Below, piece after piece: positions 28,460 to 37,877 of a DNA stretch of 37,877 nucleotides. Source of the DNA: Chara braunii. Taxonomy: Eukaryota > Streptophyta > Charophyceae > Charales > Characeae. The stretch is taken from assembly GCA_003427395.1 (NCBI GenBank), contig BFEA01000087.1:1928440-1966316 (forward strand), written 5' to 3'. The position numbers and the translations under genes are program-made. The number at the start of each line of letters is the position of its first letter. The first letter of the stretch is position 1. The notes below the pieces were generated by a model. It made no database searches. It saw nothing but the letters and a program-made list of their open reading frames with translations, and was not told the origin of the DNA.

Positions 28460-29984
28460 TTATGGTTTGCATGGTGACTATTTGTGTCTGCCTGACTATG
28501 TTTATGAATTGCTTTCTTCAATAAGGATAGAAAAATTGTATGAAATTCACATTCAGCATAGGGTGAAGGGAAGAAAATTCTCTCAAAGGAAGTCATCATA
28601 CGAAATTTGTCCTTTGAAAGATTGCAAAGTGGATTGATACTTTTCCGAGCGACTTAAAGAGGGTATAGTAAAGTCCCGTAGGTGGTAGTGAGACTCACGC
28701 CGGAACAATGTTCTTGGTCCATAGTGAGGTGTTATCACCTTTTTTGATGAGGAGAGGTGACTACACTATCATCGACGGGGAGGAAGATCTTTGGGGCCTT
28801 GTTAGGACGCTGTCTATAAGGAAGGCGGCTGCCGTTCGCCATGAGGTAAGGAGTGGTAACCTAACCTTGTGTCAGGCAGGGCAACCTCATCTCCATGATT
28901 AAAGCTCTACCACCTTGGAGCATGTGAGATGGGGTCGTTCTACTCTGTTGACAGAAAACTGATAAGGTCTCAACATTGGAATCAGAGGGAGATATGGTGA
29001 GGTTCATTCTTAGAGCGGGGCTCCGGATCTGAGATGTTATCTCTTTGGCAGGATTACACCACCCCTCGACACAGTATGCCTTTGTTAAGTCAACAGGAGA
29101 AATAAATATTATATGATCGTTGTTGTTGTTTTTGTATCTCCATTGTATTTGTTCTTGTGGTGTTTTCATTGTAAACATCGTTCTCATTGTTAATGGAAGT
29201 TACCGGTTGGTGTCTGATTGAAGTGATTTGATTGAATGTTTTGGAATTGTCATTTACTCCACTTTCAGTTTGAACATTTCAGAATCTTTGTAATGTTAGT
29301 TACTTATTCATTATATATTTCATCTTTATGGTAGAAGAATGTTGTTTATATTTGTATTGTCAAAGTTTTGTGAAAACAGGGGGAAAACCCTGCGTACAGT
29401 AAAAGTTGTTTTGATTTGTTTCCTCACCGTTTGATTTGATTTGATTGGTGTGATATGGTTTTGATCTTTGATGACTATCTTAGAGAAGGTATAATCCTTC
29501 TCGAGTGCGATCTGAGTAATACTCGGAAACGAGTATTGTACATATATTTGTATGGTTCATGATTGAATCAGTTTTTTATCTCAGACCTAACCCCAAGAAG
29601 GGAGTTTGACGGTGACCTTAAAAGTTGAGTCTTATTTTGAATTATGATATTATTGATATTGGACATGCACCAAAGATGTGTCCTGCTTGAAAAGACACAT
29701 GAGATGTGTCCTATTTTTGAAAATACATTTGAGTTGTGTTTATTTTGCAAAAGGCACCGTTTACTATCCTAATGGGGTTAGTTTGAGATAAAAGTAGAAG
29801 ATCCTGGAATAGGATCGCTCGAGATTGTTGATGTTATGAAAGATATTTTTTTGCATCAATGGTATTGTGGAAGCCAAAAAAATTATATTTATTTTGGGTT
29901 TTCGGCTCGTTTTACGTATTTTGAGAGATCCTCGAAACGTGTGTCTGACTGAGCTGTGATCAAGACGGGAAGACATGACCCGTG

Positions 29985-30190
29985 AGTGGCAACCTGACGA
30001 TGCCCCTCGTTCATCCACTACATGGCAACTTGACGATGATGAAAAATTTATTATTGTTGATGGTTTTAAAAATTATTTTTGATATATATTGAAATGCATA
30101 TCGTTCATCCAATAAGTGGCAACCTGATGAGGGGGGAAATTTTCGTCAATGATTTATGAATTTTTTTTGTATATATTGAAATGAACATCA
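29985..30190 (+). repeat. Degenerate tandem repeat, GTGGCAACCTGA units
   Basis: Three units begin with (G/C)(A/T)GGCAAC(C/T)TGA at about 29986, 30023 and 30116 and end near CATCGTTCATCCA-like sequence. The last two share a long middle with TATATATTGAAATG. Confidence 0.65.
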
Positions 30191-30590
30191 TTCCTCCACT
30201 CCAGGAGGTCAGTATGAGGGACTAAAATACCAAGACTATGATGAAAAATTGGCATCGTTGGGACGAAACTCCCAGCGTTGGCTGCTGACCAAGTGTAACC
30301 AGGCGGCGGACCTTCTGGTTGTGGCCTAGAGTTGAAACCTAAAGGGTGGCCACCCTATTTAGGGGTCAACTCAGATGGTTACTAGAGGAGTCGAGAGTCA
30401 GGTCTAGAAGCTGGGTAAAAGCCAAGATAGGAGGATTCACCCATTATTGCGTAACCAATACGAGAACCATTGTTAATATAACAACGCGGTGGGTCGCAGA
30501 TCTGACCTGATCAACCGGACTATGATGGGTTTAGACCACGACCGCCGATCCCCTCGCATTAGACTTCGGGCGGAACGGTAATATGGTTCA

Positions 30591-30722
30591 GGTTAAGACC
30601 CGCGTCCAAAGGGGCAGATTCTATGACCCCTCGGACAACCAACGAGGATCTGGGAAGGTTAAGACCCGCGTCCAAAGGGGCAGATTCTATGACCCATCAG
30701 ACAACCAACGAGGATCTGGGAA
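30591..30722 (+). repeat. 66-bp tandem duplication
   Basis: Units 30591-30656 and 30657-30722 begin GGTTAAGACCCGCGTCCAAA and end GAGGATCTGGGAA. They differ at only two or three positions, so the duplication is recent. Confidence 0.9.
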
Positions 30723-31594
30723 GGAAGTCTAAGGATGTGGAAAATATGATTTTTCTCTCTCTTGGTAACTTTCACCGTTGTAGTACAGATCCAGTATCCC
30801 CACCATCGGTTCATTGAGTTTGGTTTTGAAGGTTTTCAGTATGTGGGAGACCCGGGTTAGAGTCCTGGCGATGGTAGAATGTATCAAGGGAGACAATGCA
30901 AATCTGACCGCATCTTAATCCAGGGACTCGGATTTGGCTATCCACTTATCAAAGATACGCCTTATTTTGGGAATGGGATTTGCCTTCTCTTTCAAAAGGA
31001 AAGAGAGGTACATGTATTGTCTTGTATTGTATCATCTGTCCAGTGTTGTTATCGATCATGTCATATTTTATCAGTTTGATTTGATCTTGGAAAACGATCT
31101 AAGGGAAAATTGTGTGAACGATTGTGATAAACGTTCCTAGCGATGGGGACGTCACTTAATAGGGTCTGCGAACGTTGTCGGATACCCACTCTTTTGCAGT
31201 CGACACAACGACCACATCGGCTACCATAACGGGGCCGGTCTGAAATGAAAAGGGTGTGCGCGCTTTAGCGTGACACTTGAAATGATTTCCTCGACGATTG
31301 AGGCCGGGGCAAATCGGTGAGAAAATTATGCGCGCACGTTGTTATGACGTGCACTGTGATGGTTAGCATCGGTAGTAATACCGTCCGACCAAGAGGGTCG
31401 AGGAGTTGATTAGGTTAGTGTTGTGTTGGGTACATCTACGACACACGCTTAGACTTGGGATGGTACCTGTCTATCTATCGGTACTGGGCCTCTAAAAGAA
31501 TGTCAATTTTTTTCTTCTCCTGCTTGGCCTCGAGTACTTGGCATATCTACCTTTACTTGGTGTGGTACTGACCTACCTGCTACTTGAGTGTTTT

Positions 31595-31616
31595 CCGCGA
31601 CTCCTAAGTGTCGCGG
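31595..31616 (+). repeat. Perfect 7-bp-stem hairpin
   Basis: CCGCGAC (31595-31601) and GTCGCGG (31610-31616) flank an 8-base loop. Function unknown; it is isolated. Confidence 0.5.
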
Positions 31617-31859
31617 GCCTCTTTCCCCACAACTTGAGTGTTTTACCCGTAGCAACCCTCAATGGCACGGTCACCGGTAAGTACAGGCCCTTTGGGCCTT
31701 CCGATTAACTAAGTACCCAGGAGGGTCACACACACACTCAAGCCGACAAACACTCATAGAGGCATGCAGACCAACAACCATACACGCACATAGATTTAGA
31801 AAGTCAGACCAGCTAATTCTACTTATAGAAAAGCGGCTCTTTATCATACTGTGGTAAGA

Positions 31860-31935
31860 GCTAGCCCAGTAGGTAACTGGTTGGATTTGCATATAATAGA
31901 TTGATAGATCGAAACCCGACGACCTCTGGGCTAGC
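31860..31935 (+). repeat. 10-bp inverted repeat with tRNA-like boxes (possible SINE head)
   Basis: GCTAGCCCAG (31860-31869) is exactly complementary to CTGGGCTAGC (31926-31935). The left arm continues TAGCCCAGTAGG, fitting a Pol III A box, and GATCGAAACC near 31908 resembles a B box. On the minus strand GAGTTCGAGTC (31983-31993) is a better B box. No full tRNA cloverleaf can be folded. A tRNA-derived SINE remnant is one reading. Confidence 0.35.
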
Positions 31936-32523
31936 CTTTTCTTTTAGCAAACAACTCAAATTTAGGCACTGCTGTAGGTCGAGACTCGAACTCGTGACCT
32001 CGAGATCGAAGTTAGTTAGAGTTAGTAGGTACAGTTAACCTCGTTTGAAAACAAGGGCATGCCACTTCGCAGTCTAGGGTAGTTAGCAGTTACATTTTTT
32101 TTATTATTATTTTATTTTCTTTTTGGATTTTATTTTTCTCTTATTTCTTGTCGAGTTATTTTTGTTTTTCTTTTCTTTTACGTGTATGAATCTCTTTTGT
32201 AAACTTACCTTAATGCTCTTGCCCCGAATTCCGGGCAAGTCCATTCTCTCACAGGCTACAAATCCGGAAAATCGAACTTAGCCCACTCGATACTGGCTCA
32301 CACCCTCGGGGGAAGGGCAAAGTAGAGCGGATCGTGAGAGGAGAAGCTCGCGGCCTCGGAGCCTTTTGGGGGAGAACTTCGAACAGAGCCAAGGAGGAAA
32401 CGACCACCTACCTCCTTGAGAAGGAGAAATGACCACGCGGTGGAGAATGGCGGCTCGCGCGGAGAAGAGTGGAACGTGCAGGAAAGGTGGTAGGGGAGTA
32501 GCGGGAGAAGCAGTGGTAAGGAA

Positions 32524-32573
32524 AGAAGAAGAAGAAGAAGAAGAAGAAGAAGAAGAAGAAGAAGAAGAAGAAG
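32524..32573 (+). repeat. (GAA)n microsatellite
   Basis: A pure AAG/GAA trinucleotide run; open frames of Glu or Ser over it are artefacts. Confidence 0.95.
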
Positions 32574-32854
32574 GAGAGAAAAGGAGAGGAGAAAGGAGGA
32601 GCGATATTGTGAGAACGTACGTAGGATAGGAAGGATGAGTAAAGTGGGTTGGGCACTGCATCAGACAGTAGGAGCGATATTGGATACTGCAATGATGTGG
32701 CTTGAGTTTGGACATTGGCTCACAGGGTCACTATATCGCTCTTGTTCGGATAGAATCTTGGTGCATTTCAGCTCTCTGTTTGTTACACGACCATCAGAAC
32801 TTCTGTATGATTATTGTAACTTAGTTTTCTGTGTATCGCGCTTACTCATATTCC

Positions 32855-32921
<67 letters not shown>
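32855..32921 (+). repeat. (ATT)n microsatellite
   Basis: An uninterrupted ATT/TTA trinucleotide run of about 22 units. Confidence 0.95.
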
Positions 32922-33373
32922 TGATCTGATTGCTAACACAATCAGATATGTGCATATGAACCATGTGCCTGGCTAGAGTCATGATCGCCTTCATGGACGC
33001 TGACCTAGAGCAAGTCCAAGTGCATACAGGGTCATTTGGGCAGGAGGTCGTGGGGTTGAAATGAAAAGGTAGAGAGAAGAAAAGAAGGAGGAAAGCACAA
33101 AAGAGAATGAAGGAAGAAATAAGGAGAAAGGATTAGGGGGATGAGAAAGAAGAATAAAGACACGAAACGAGAAAGGACTTCGTCTGTTTTCTCATTCTCA
33201 TCCTGTAAACCCTTGTCTATACTGCCCTCAACCACCTTGTATCTAATGAATGTATGGATATAGAATAGTGGTTCAGAACGAGTGATAGGATAAGGCTCAT
33301 GTGTGAGGAACATCCTATTTCTCGTTTGTACATACATACGTATTTTAGACTGTTGGGTTGATAGACTAGAAGT

Positions 33374-33534
33374 GGGGTACCTCTGTGCGGGTCATCCCAT
33401 GGTCTGTCTAAGTCTATTAGACTAAAAACAAGTGGAAGGATACTCATGTCCAAGTCATCCTACTGCTCGATCGAATCTTTATAGCCTAGTAAGTATGAGA
33501 TGAAGACTCCTGTGAGGGTCTTCTTACTTCATAC
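33374..33534 (+). repeat. Second cluster of hairpin repeats, ACTCC-TGTG-GGGTC type
   Basis: Copies lie at 33374-33398, 33437-33461 and 33493-33534, related to the 26.3-26.8 kb cluster. The last has nested arms, GTATGA/TCATAC outside and GAAGAC/GTCTTC inside. Spacer text such as GTCTAAGTCTATTAGAC resembles the first cluster's spacers. Confidence 0.55.
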
Positions 33535-34178
33535 GTACATTTGATCGAACTATAATATAGTCCTCCGTTAGAATTGAAGTTCACATCGTGGAACTTCATG
33601 CAAGGCCATGTTGATAGTGAGAGAGGTGTTGAGACCTTGTGACCTGTGTGTGATTGCAGGTCATCTTACTCAAGAAGACTCGTTGTGAGTCTGTACACGA
33701 CTACTTGTTGTTGCCTTATGGTAACAGGTTGGTTCGCCAACTCAACCCTCACTCACCCTCAACACCCACATTTTGCATCAACCTTTGCGCTAAATGGCAT
33801 TTCTGATTTCGGGTCAGCGGCTAAAGGGTCTGTGTTTGATCGACAGAGGTCCTTAACTGACTAAGTCGAAAAGAGAATGTCTGATTGAAAGGTTTGAAAG
33901 CGTAAGTGTAATGTGTTTGAAAGTGAATAAATGGTTCACTCTGTTAGGATTGTGAAATGATTTTGTTTTGTCTGCAGGTCATTAAAACGAGCAACCACGT
34001 GTCATTCACTCAACTCACATTGGCAAACTTATGCTACCTAATCCTCGACTCAGACACTTCTTCGACGCTTAACCTTTATACATTTGGTTTGGTTATTCAG
34101 ACTTTACCCTTTCTTGATGCTAAATAAATTAGGATAATTGGCAAGGTCGGAGAGCCTTGTTCATGTTATTTCTTTGAA

Positions 34179-34271
34179 AGGCCACGGGCCTATCTCTTAC
34201 TTTTGATGTATGTTTTGAGAGGCCATAAGCCTACTTTTCTTTGTGATGCCTGTTTGAAAGGTCATGAGCCT
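34179..34271 (+). repeat. Three AGGCCA-type palindromes at about 40-bp spacing
   Basis: AGGCCACGGGCCT (34179-34191), AGGCCATAAGCCT (34220-34232) and AGGTCATGAGCCT (34259-34271) each follow TTTGA(A/G)A. Arms are complementary, the centre varies. Confidence 0.7.
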
Positions 34272-35340
34272 ATTGATTGTTTTTTCTTCCAAAAGTTCAT
34301 CTTTGTTTCCACAAACACAAAAACCACCGCAGACCAGGATAGAGGTCCTCAACCAAATCCTCTTCGAGAACAAATTTTTAAGGCAAGAGGACGACACAAA
34401 CTTCCCAGCAGATGGGAAGGCAAGAACTTTTGGTAGGACGTGGGTGGAAAAAGGGGTGGTCCAGATTAAGGATCTCTGGGACCAGAACACAAACGACTGG
34501 GTACCCCTGGCAGCCCTGCGGAAGAGGCTACCTACAGTAAGACATCTAGAGAGGAACTACTTGAACCTACAACAAGTTGTCCCAGACTACTGGCTCTGAG
34601 CCATCCGAACAGACATGGAAAAAACCCCTAACACATGGTGGGAAGACCCGGAGGATTCGAGAAGAATACTCCGAATCCTGTGCCCAGATTGAATGCAGGG
34701 AGTGAGGGTCCAGGTTTGGTCCTCTACCGCTGCGAATGAGGATGGAAAACTTGAAGCAGAAGGAGAGAAGACTATCCACAGAAGCAGTGACATCATCACG
34801 GGGGTAAGAGTCTGGGAGTCGTCCCAGAATTAAGGTAAGACAACAAGACTAATCACAAGGCAACCAGGAGCCCTCCAGGTAGAACCTCTGCTAACAGGGT
34901 GGGGGGAGATTGAAAAGGTAGAAGACTTCATTCCAGTACACTGCTACACTATAGGAGTGGGGCGAAAGACACAACAGGCAAAGTGGAAGATGCAAGTGAT
35001 CACCTTGGCAACAACAAGAGCAGTCAAAGAACCTCGCTTCCAACTGGGAAACCTGGACTTCGAGAAACAATGGACGGCCCTAAAGACGATTCGTTCCAGA
35101 AACATGCCAGCCTTATATAGACATAGCCATTGCTTATAACCGCATCTGCAACGTGGCTATGGTAAAGAGGAATGGATGTCACAGAGACATGCACGCGCTG
35201 TGACTGGGCCTGGGAAACCACGCCCCATCTATGGCTGTATTGCTCACGGGCCCATCAGGTTTGGCAATGGTAGATAAACTATTGGGAGGGATTCACAAGC
35301 AGCACCTTTAACTGGACACACGAGTGGACTAGCGGCTTGT
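34264..35340 (+). pseudogene. Decayed LINE ORF2 3' half with zinc-binding RT end
   Basis: One frame reads LWDQNTNDWVPLAALRKRLP, then after stops (TGA 34597 and others) MEKTPNTWWEDPEDSRRILR, then AKWKMQVITL and FEKQWTALKTIRSRNMPALY. Near 35190 another frame gives CTRCDWAWETTPHLWLYCSR, then AHQVWQW. That is the C-x2-C ... ET-x2-HL-x3-C pattern of the zinc-binding region at the C-terminus of non-LTR reverse transcriptases. The RT palm itself is absent, and no poly(A) tail or duplication is visible. Unlike the LINE at 19784 it is old and multiply broken. Confidence 0.72.
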
Positions 35341-35459
35341 AAATTCTTGTAAATTTGTACAACCGTAGGTCGCAGTTCGCAGCCAGGCACGTGTGGCCAA
35401 TGTTTTTGTTTTCCCGATCTTTTCCAATTTACTTTGCGCTTTTTCACTTTCAATTTTGA

Positions 35460-35900
35460 GATCGTGTCTGGATTTCGCTGAATTTCCATGTTCTTTAACA
35501 TTGAGTTTATAGGGCTATAAACTGTCTCAATTGCGCTGAATTTTTCTGATGTTTAACATTGAGTTTATAGGGCTATAAACAGTTGACCGATTGTGGACTA
35601 AAATTATGCTATTTTTTTACTTTCCTAAAATTCTCGTTGTNGGCCTTTAAGGTCGTGTCTGAATTCCGCTGAATGTCCATGATGTTTAACATTGAGTTTA
35701 TAGGGCTATAAACACCTGACCGATTGTGGACTAAAATTCTAATGTTCATGTTTCGTTCTCAAGCTTTCGTTATAGGCCTATAACGAGAAAAGTACGGTTT
35801 CCGAATTCGAGAGAATTTTCGAGGGTCGCTTCCGAATCTCGCTACATTCGGCTCTTTTCTGCATTTGCGCAAATTCGCGTTATAGGCCTATAAGGTCGTG
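35460..35900 (+). repeat. Tandem units with TATAGG/CCTATA palindromes
   Basis: GTTTATAGGGCTATAAAC occurs at 35505-35522, 35563-35580 and 35696-35713. The perfect palindrome CGTTATAGGCCTATAACG is at 35768-35785, and a close partner at 35880-35893. Units share GGTCGTGTCTGAATTCCGCT, a TTTAACATTGA segment and CCGATTGTGGACTAAAATT. One unresolved base is at 35641. The array directly precedes element B and may be part of its leader or LTR. Confidence 0.8.
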
Positions 35901-36058
35901 TTTGGAAGTCGTTGGATTTTCGTGACGGTCGAAACTGGTTAATCGACTGTCCACAACTTTTGGTGATTTGAAATCAGTTGTCGTTGGCTGTTTTTTGCTT
36001 TCCTCTGGATCCCGTGTTTTTACTGCCTTGGTTTTCAAGCTTCTATTTCCTTAGTATT

Positions 36059-37877
36059 ATGAGTGCAAAGAAAGAGGATTACCAACCCGTCTGTTCGGCT
36101 TGTCAGGGGTAGAGAATTCCTTGGCGCATTGCTGCCTGAGTGCCCCTGCGTTCGCCAGATTAGTGAAGAAGGAGAAATTGAATGAGCAGGTCTTTGTTGC
36201 CTATGTGAGGCGAGTGACTGAGCCTACGGAAGAAAAACCGATGGACCCTGCGATTGCCAAGCTGCTGGAAGAGTTCAAGGACCTAACCGAGCCGCTGATA
36301 GGAGTGGTACCGCGGCCCATCCAGCACCGTATTGAGATAGAGCCTGGCAGTAGGACTCCTAAGGGCGCTGTATATAGGATGTCCCCACGGGAGTTAGAGG
36401 AGCTTCGCAAGCAGTTAGACGAGCTCTTCGAGAAGGGTTGGATTAGGCCCAGTTCGTCCCCTTTCGGAGCACATGTCCTTTTTGTTCCTAAGAAAGAGGG
36501 AGAGCTGAGAATGTGCATAGACTATAGGGGTCTGAATGTTATTACAGTGAAAAATGTTGAGCCACTGCCAAGGATAGACGATCTCTTAGACCATGTGCAG
36601 GGGGCCAAGTATTTCTCTAAGATAGATTTAAAGTCTGGATATTATCAGATAGAGGTACACCTTGATGATAAGTATAAGACAGCCTTCCGGACTAGGTACG
36701 GGCATTACGAGTTTATAGTGATGCCCTTTGGACTAACCAATGCGCCAGCTACGTTCCAGCGCTNTATGAACGATTTGTTTAGGCCGTGGTTAGACAGATT
36801 TGTTGTAGTTTACCTAGATGACATCCTAGTGTTTAGTCGGACCCTTGAAGAGCACCAGGGTCATCTCAGGCAGGTCTTGAAGAAGCTGAGGGAAGCTAAC
36901 TTCAAGATCAATGCAAAGAAGTGCGATTGGCCAAAGACCCAAGTTTTGTATTTAGGCCACGTCTTAGACGGAGATGGCGTTAAGCCATAGGATAGCAAGA
37001 TCGCAACGATTAGAGATTGGCCCACGCCACGTACGCTGACAAAGTTGCGCTCGTTCCTGGGCTTAGCTAATTACTACAGGAAGTTCGTGAGGAACTTCTC
37101 CACCATCGGTGCGCCCCTTCGCAGATTGCTGAGAAAAGAGACAATCTGGAAGTGGGACAAGGACTACACGTCTGCGATGAAAAGATTAAAGCAGGCGTTG
37201 ATAGAGTATCCGGTCCTTAAGGTCGCCGATCCGTCCTTGCCTTTTGTCATTACTACGGATGCTAGCCAGTACGGCATAGGCGCGGTGTTGCAGCAAGACG
37301 ATGGCAATGGGTATAGACCCGTAGAGTTCATGTCCGCCAGAATGCCTTCAGAGAAGGTTGCGACATCTACCTATGAGAGGGAACTCTATGCTCTCAGGCA
37401 AGCGTTAGACCACTGGAAGCACTACTTGCTTGGTAGGCACCTCAAAGTCTATTCTGACCATGAAACATTACGATGGTTAAAGACGCAGGCCAAGATGACA
37501 CCTAAGCTTACTAGGTAGGCCGCAGAGATAGATCAGTACAACTTTGAACTCAAGCCTGTCAAAGGGAAGTACAACGTAGTCGCGGATGCTCTGAGTAGAA
37601 GAGCTGATTATTTTGGGGCAATAGTACATTACCTCGATATAGGAAAGGATCTGCAGCAGCAGGTTAGAGAAGCCTATGCGCAGGACCCTATCTATGGTGA
37701 GCTCCTTAAAAAAGTCAAGGAGGCCCCAGAGACCAAGCCGAACTACCGCACTACTGAAGGATTGCTTTTTGAGAAGATTAATGTTTTTGACCGATTGTGC
37801 ATCCTCGATAGCGAAGAGATCCGCAGTCTGATCCTGGGAGAATGCCATGACACGGAGGGTCATTTTGGTTGGCAAAA
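36059..37877 (+). mobile_element. Ty3/gypsy element B, partial, running off the window
   Basis: An ATG at 36059 opens a 17-codon frame ([17 protein letters not shown]) that could be a gag start. It is followed within about 50 bases by late-protease/RT sequence in another frame, so most of gag and protease appears deleted. RT, RNase H and the beginning of integrase follow. No LTR or PBS could be identified. It belongs to a different lineage from element A (typical [11 protein letters not shown] and YLDD motifs). Confidence 0.8.
36100..37877 (+). pseudogene. pol: RT, RNase H and integrase start of gypsy B
   Basis: The single frame contains [66 protein letters not shown], catalytic YLDDILVFS, LGHVLDGDGVKP, and RSFLGLANYYRKFVRNFS. 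RNase H follows: ITTDASQYGIGAVLQQ, YERELYALRQAL, YSDHETLRWL. The sequence then runs through VKGKYNVVADALSRR to an integrase zinc-binding start (ECHDTEGHFGWQ) at the window edge. TAG stops lie at 36988-36990 and 37516-37518, and one codon near 36763 has an N. Motifs are otherwise intact. It is a standard Ty3/gypsy polymerase; the lineage cannot be fixed without the integrase tail. Confidence 0.93.

Larger units (their letters stand above)
25600..34170. other. AT-rich region without recognised genes
   Basis: Base composition drops sharply in G+C compared with the flanking retroelements. Open frames are short, without recognisable motifs, and interrupted on both strands; I see no protein family. 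It contains hairpin repeats at 26328-26797 and 33374-33534, microsatellites, a 66-bp tandem duplication at 30591-30722, degenerate GTGGCAACCTGA-type repeats at 29985-30190, and an SINE-like structure near 31860. It could be intergenic DNA or intron sequence of a long host gene; the sequence does not decide. Confidence 0.6.

Noticed and set aside
30118-30145. CTGATGAGGGGGGAAA resembling a hammerhead core
   Set aside because: There is no room for stem II between CTGATGA and GAAA and no matching stem I.
31975-32045. A functional tRNA gene on the minus strand
   Set aside because: A B box is present, but no acceptor stem, anticodon arm or D arm can be paired around it.
32429-32629. Glu-rich frame on the plus strand and Ser/Phe-rich frames on the minus strand
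   Set aside because: These are translations of the (GAA)n run, with no conserved sequence either side.
26328-33534. CRISPR-like array from the spaced hairpins
   Set aside because: Repeat copies are imperfect and irregularly spaced, with related spacers, in an evidently eukaryotic context.

Overview
The window reads as repeat-dominated nuclear DNA of a large plant-like genome. The main Ty3/gypsy element carries a primer-binding site resembling the initiator tRNA-Met site of plant LTR retrotransposons. The Penelope-like element has an N-terminal (permuted) GIY-YIG domain, an architecture reported mainly from green algae, protists and some invertebrates. A streptophyte or charophyte alga is my best guess, but the host is an inference. 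I found no convincing cellular protein gene. Nearly every coding region belongs to a retroelement, and most are broken by stops or frameshifts.

Layout. (1) 1-18505 is a Penelope-like element (PLE) with pseudo-LTR repeats at both ends and a well-formed hammerhead ribozyme in the right repeat. It has a broken ORF1 (CCHC zinc knuckle, coiled coil, SAP-like domain) and a broken ORF2 (N-terminal GIY-YIG nuclease plus reverse transcriptase). (2) A 12,975-bp Ty3/gypsy element, called A here, sits inside PLE ORF1 at 1049-14023. It is flanked by a 4-bp ATGC duplication, and removing it restores the ORF1 frame. It has 2.2-2.5 kb LTRs, one gag-pol frame with many stops, a PHD-type zinc finger between RNase H and integrase, and three extra ORFs after pol, the first two joined by ATGA overlaps. 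(3) 18506-19783 holds no recognised gene. (4) 19784-20621 is a 5'-truncated minus-strand LINE with a poly(A) tail and an 18-bp target-site duplication. (5) 20768-23069 is a solo LTR with a GGGT duplication. (6) 23070-23896 is simple repeats and homopolymers. (7) About 23898-25600 is a minus-strand LTR related to that of element A, with an expanded (CT)n containing a 90-base assembly gap. (8) About 25600-34170 is AT-rich, without recognisable genes, but with a dispersed family of short hairpins, microsatellites and tandem duplications. (9) 34264-35340 is a decayed LINE 3' half. (10) 35460-35900 holds tandem units with self-complementary TATAGG..CCTATA-type palindromes. (11) 36059-37877 is a second Ty3/gypsy pol (element B) that runs off the window.

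The most novel-looking signal is an open reading frame inside the LTRs themselves. It is found in both LTRs of element A, in the minus-strand LTR and, more divergently, in the solo LTR. It stays open in all four copies, while the adjacent pol has about a dozen stops. It lies downstream of the LTR TATA box, so it would be the first cistron of the element RNA. Together with the PHD finger and the post-pol ORFs, this suggests a lineage of large LTR elements with unusual accessory coding capacity.
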